NCBI GenBank assembly: GCA_027371655.1
Contig: DAHXMR010000184.1
Coordinates: forward strand, 1-23,327
Length of the DNA: 23,327 nucleotides
From: Microcaldota archaeon
Lineage (GTDB): Archaea > Micrarchaeota > Micrarchaeia > Norongarragalinales > CAINOH01
Direction of reading: 5' to 3'
The notes beneath the pieces are model-generated. The model searched no databases. It saw only the letters and a program-made list of their open reading frames with translations, and was not told the DNA's origin. A program made the translations under genes and the position numbers. Positions 23,001 to 23,327 of this stretch are shown one piece after another. Position 1 is the stretch's first letter, and every line of letters begins with the position of its first letter.

Positions 23001-23288
23001 CTTGCGGCTTCCGCGATGCTGAGCCTGCGCTGCGACGGGTGCACTCCGCCGGTGCTGGCTTACAACGCGTATCCGGTGAAAAACTGCGTGGGGTGCTCAA
23101 ACCAGACGCAGAGCTGGAACGTTTCGTTCAACTGCTCTTCTTCGGGCAACAACCAGCTTGCGACTTGGAATTACAATTTCACCGCGAACACCACCGAGGG
23201 CCAGACGTCGCAGACTTCCCCCGAGGCGTCTGTGACAATAGGCAAGGATAGTTTCAACATTTCGCACTTATACGTCCCGTTCCCGTAA
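17058..23288 (+). CDS. Giant exported surface protein with repeat-rich stalk and beta-sandwich-like domains
   Basis: This 2076-aa protein is exported. A hydrophobic signal segment covers about residues 12-29. Residues about 54-475 form a low-complexity stalk rich in Pro, Thr, Ser and Asn: PTP units, five GTITPAPTP repeats, a duplicated 24-residue unit, and LNATLNETG-type repeats. A charged Gly/Lys patch follows at about 575-615. From about 700, beta-rich domains appear: an MG2/Ig-like segment (NKSIYSPGDAAGVTVGVLDS, about 705-790) and, near 1750-1900, DSNGTYLPGVGVNFNVTTDG and GNQITLQGSVKDDCGNPISS. Very many Asn-X-Ser/Thr sequons imply heavy glycosylation. Cys pairs such as CDGC and CVGC occur near the end. 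The start is TTG, because an in-frame stop lies 18 nt upstream and no ATG precedes the signal segment. No C-terminal anchor is visible, so attachment is unknown. Confidence 0.88.
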   Translation: MRGSTVHARSRAFFSLLVAISLLFSLAFFETLSSHQNQQRVFVKFSTAEGETASPVPTEVVPLGSPTPNQAIFIPSATPFPTDSPTVAPTAFAGPSPTPFAEATATVFPTFAFESPTPFGSISPTPFESISPTPFSETPSPAESPTPSESATPAVVPSPENSPTPSVENSPAPNPSPDNASGTITPAPTPEMRANGTITPAPTPADGSQGSGAGTITPAPTPEVQANGTITPAPTPGQENETGTITPAPTPENFNETLNASISPTPIVNASSNVSISPTPFAQQSPTPNPTPDSTPIPQNSPTPNPTPNNTPVPGNSPTPNPTPENSNETLNASISPTPIVNTSSNVSISPAPFANASIFPTPIANEPLNSANLTESNATLNQTPDLPNAPNETIPPLNVSNETALNATLNESLNATDLNAALNETGLNATLNATDLNATLNETGLNATLNATLNVTPAPSPTPSPSPSPSPFPVNVSAFLNGRRPHFSLGEKIVFDTNALFAEADALDAAPVADAQNVSLVSDSANAPDSNSSDANASGPNASGANSSNLSDSSGAPLANSSVGDGATAFEDGRKKGGKGGHVRGTDGEGKDGGANKGGSKRGEPVRKKVRSDFEGRPGIAGDRHFASGSNAARSPGSEAFLQSPDGNVSSELVQSENSKEFVELDSGRDNKPGVYQLEVVRHNANGSDSVVAAEFALGLVNVNTNKSIYSPGDAAGVTVGVLDSSGSRVVGANVSVLVVAPSGAQYSFSTTDNSVSDNGDGTYSAKFAVSELGNYSIYATASSQYYDVNDSASTAVESRASVDFEILRNAPTVIALKTYPVSFNVTPRFDVANFSFTEFAPSAFDVNAPGASVVDNGSAKAITWFVGSALANKSVSFSYLFTPPQVSPELYLLGPARATYGNGNTFDEGRPWTIAADTKAFLVDWTIYYNTSFGSSNPLAWDPLALCAGQPYNFSILMMGLDQNSYSQNVTLQVKRDTDPATAYAALPYLNWSFWNSDSNPHTVTNIPARSYNSTFFYVNATNVTGNYVMRALLPSVQYSENIFPVSVVNCSNVSLGSRPLRVFDVSGDEGYMTASAVGTIVIPLTNYGDASATAGNVSALNATLQIFLGSTPLNWFVREGSNRTIYNFTGSDYSTNPANFSFKTIRWSVEVPNDADTSQAYTANVTVFDGTSPKTFSRGFTLNGDVVTIFNSQPDTKFLTAATWMKKATTLCNYGDEPVNATFVEDQPDFLFNSVQSYPPATVSMSGATSTDALWSAVPINTSDCWSVHNEYVNPSALVTGGSYQFVQALNWTDSAGAYHTPSVTRVTGSDANDPSPYTFITLTPPASSNDLANLMGMVRVARNTSQNYILILGDRNSSKSRGGYGLEYVNYKLQLPPGFSIPTGIASNGSGMGAVRNGFPLGSVDEGWLVKFNSTLTNIRSGFVNLNFTSTSPDVPNFTPGGKKLLFFAEGPVSGRTYPTEGRQVNQQLVIQVGGPWLKMQRYYNTSATGSWASGFPSSLSCGNVNVSMKVFNKGYENLTGVFLNETVPSTISPAGLSPASTSSSAIQLGWGSGAAADYSFDQSGLNDSKFFNYSFSVPLGTGLNQLFAMNASNATAAMNFSPRNYSVNFSCYDMPQFRNAGVTAQTGGFGFKKNASAQVYLQYGTANVSLSRASSLAGPWTVINYSNYTTPGSWAWVNFTQTFTCSDVNALGQVWYYNYSAVSNVSDYNSTTPDVSAYFTVDKDAVSFVHKLGNLTTANRSGTQADLLQVRVLDSNGTYLPGVGVNFNVTTDGLTYGSAASNNTDADGNASFYFDPNCTPSEYKVMTQRWKASTLNSSCYTYLESEAYYLFVNGTLSANITDPPTTNTNYTEGNQITLQGSVKDDCGNPISSSTTTLFANGTYGNYTCPTTDNLGSGFYRCYWDSTGKKGGWYNVSMYSNASGYYSDYEVKNNTGSTNLFYLFGKPALYGPGANPSSTGWGVPVNFTVNLSSPNTLLAASAMLSLRCDGCTPPVLAYNAYPVKNCVGCSNQTQSWNVSFNCSSSGNNQLATWNYNFTANTTEGQTSQTSPEASVTIGKDSFNISHLYVPFP
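17601..17810 (+). repeat. Five GTITPAPTP-encoding repeats
   Basis: Identical nonapeptide codings start at 17601, 17643, 17697, 17739 and 17784, with variable spacers. Synonymous changes differ between copies, so they are diverged, not recent perfect copies. Confidence 0.85.
17820..18110 (+). repeat. Duplicated 72-nt unit in the stalk
   Basis: The segment 17820-17891 (NETLNASISPTPIVNASSNV...) recurs at 18039-18110 with one Ala-to-Thr change and several silent differences. A PTPNPTP-rich spacer lies between them. Confidence 0.8.
18273..18428 (+). repeat. LNATLNETG-type tandem repeats
   Basis: This 156-nt stretch encodes repeated LNAT(D)LNA(T/A)LNETG units, including two near-copies of an 18-residue block. 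Nearly every unit ends in an Asn-X-Thr sequon, giving a dense glycosylation tract. Confidence 0.8.
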
Positions 23289-23327
23289 TCCGTCAAGTTG
23301 GGCCCCCCGCAGATTGACTGGTTCGCC
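23289..23327 (+). other. Window edge after the giant gene
   Basis: These 39 nt follow the TAA. The giant gene's frame stays open here, reading SVKLGPPQIDWFA. Whether this is a new gene, readthrough or ordinary intergenic DNA cannot be judged from the window. Confidence 0.3.

Overview
This window looks archaeal, and I infer a DPANN-type lineage (Diapherotrites or Micrarchaeota-like). Archaeal markers are the TOPRIM DnaG-like protein, a Holliday junction resolvase of the Hjc family, a single-domain KaiC/RadA-like ATPase, a tRNA-Cys whose intron sits in a bulge-helix-bulge motif with no encoded CCA, and TATA boxes centred about 25-30 nt upstream of many start codons (leaderless transcription). 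The DPANN placement is an inference from gene style and from an ISC-type rather than SUF-type Fe-S module; the sequence does not prove it.

Layout. 1-2.8 kb: an unrecognised protein, a possible small structured RNA, a rhomboid protease with a large insertion, an intron-bearing tRNA-Cys and a small unknown protein. 2.8-4.9 kb (minus strand): a compact Fe-S assembly operon, with a Cys-rich HTH regulator followed by iscS and iscU. A perfect 13-bp palindrome lies between the operon's TATA box and the first codon. 4.96-8.44 kb: a more AT-rich stretch with a DUF3800 protein, a GIY-YIG nuclease coupled to a KaiC-like ATPase, Hjc and an HTH protein; this is a mix of repair genes and possibly acquired genes. 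8.5-11.2 kb: a two-CBS-domain protein, a gap holding a long nested hairpin (candidate RNA), dnaG and a DUF4430 lipoprotein-like gene. 11.2-15.1 kb (minus strand): two unknown proteins (one with an HEGLH motif), a LeuA-type synthase with a strong Shine-Dalgarno site and a structured upstream region, and a small conserved-looking protein. 15.2-23.3 kb: a divergent pair of surface proteins, namely a 509-aa secreted coiled-coil protein with a C-terminal membrane anchor and a 2076-aa exported protein with Pro/Thr/Ser- and Asn-rich repeats followed by beta-sandwich-like domains.

How the genes work together. The clearest functional unit is regulator-IscS-IscU: IscS supplies sulfur from cysteine, IscU builds the cluster, and the Cys-rich HTH protein is well placed to sense cluster status and bind the palindrome in its own promoter. 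The surface pair probably contributes to a glycosylated cell envelope. The most promising new items are the candidate Fe-S sensor with its operator, the nested hairpin upstream of dnaG, the small structured RNA before the rhomboid gene, the rhomboid insertion and the leuA leader. Every functional statement here comes from reading the sequence; no searches were run.
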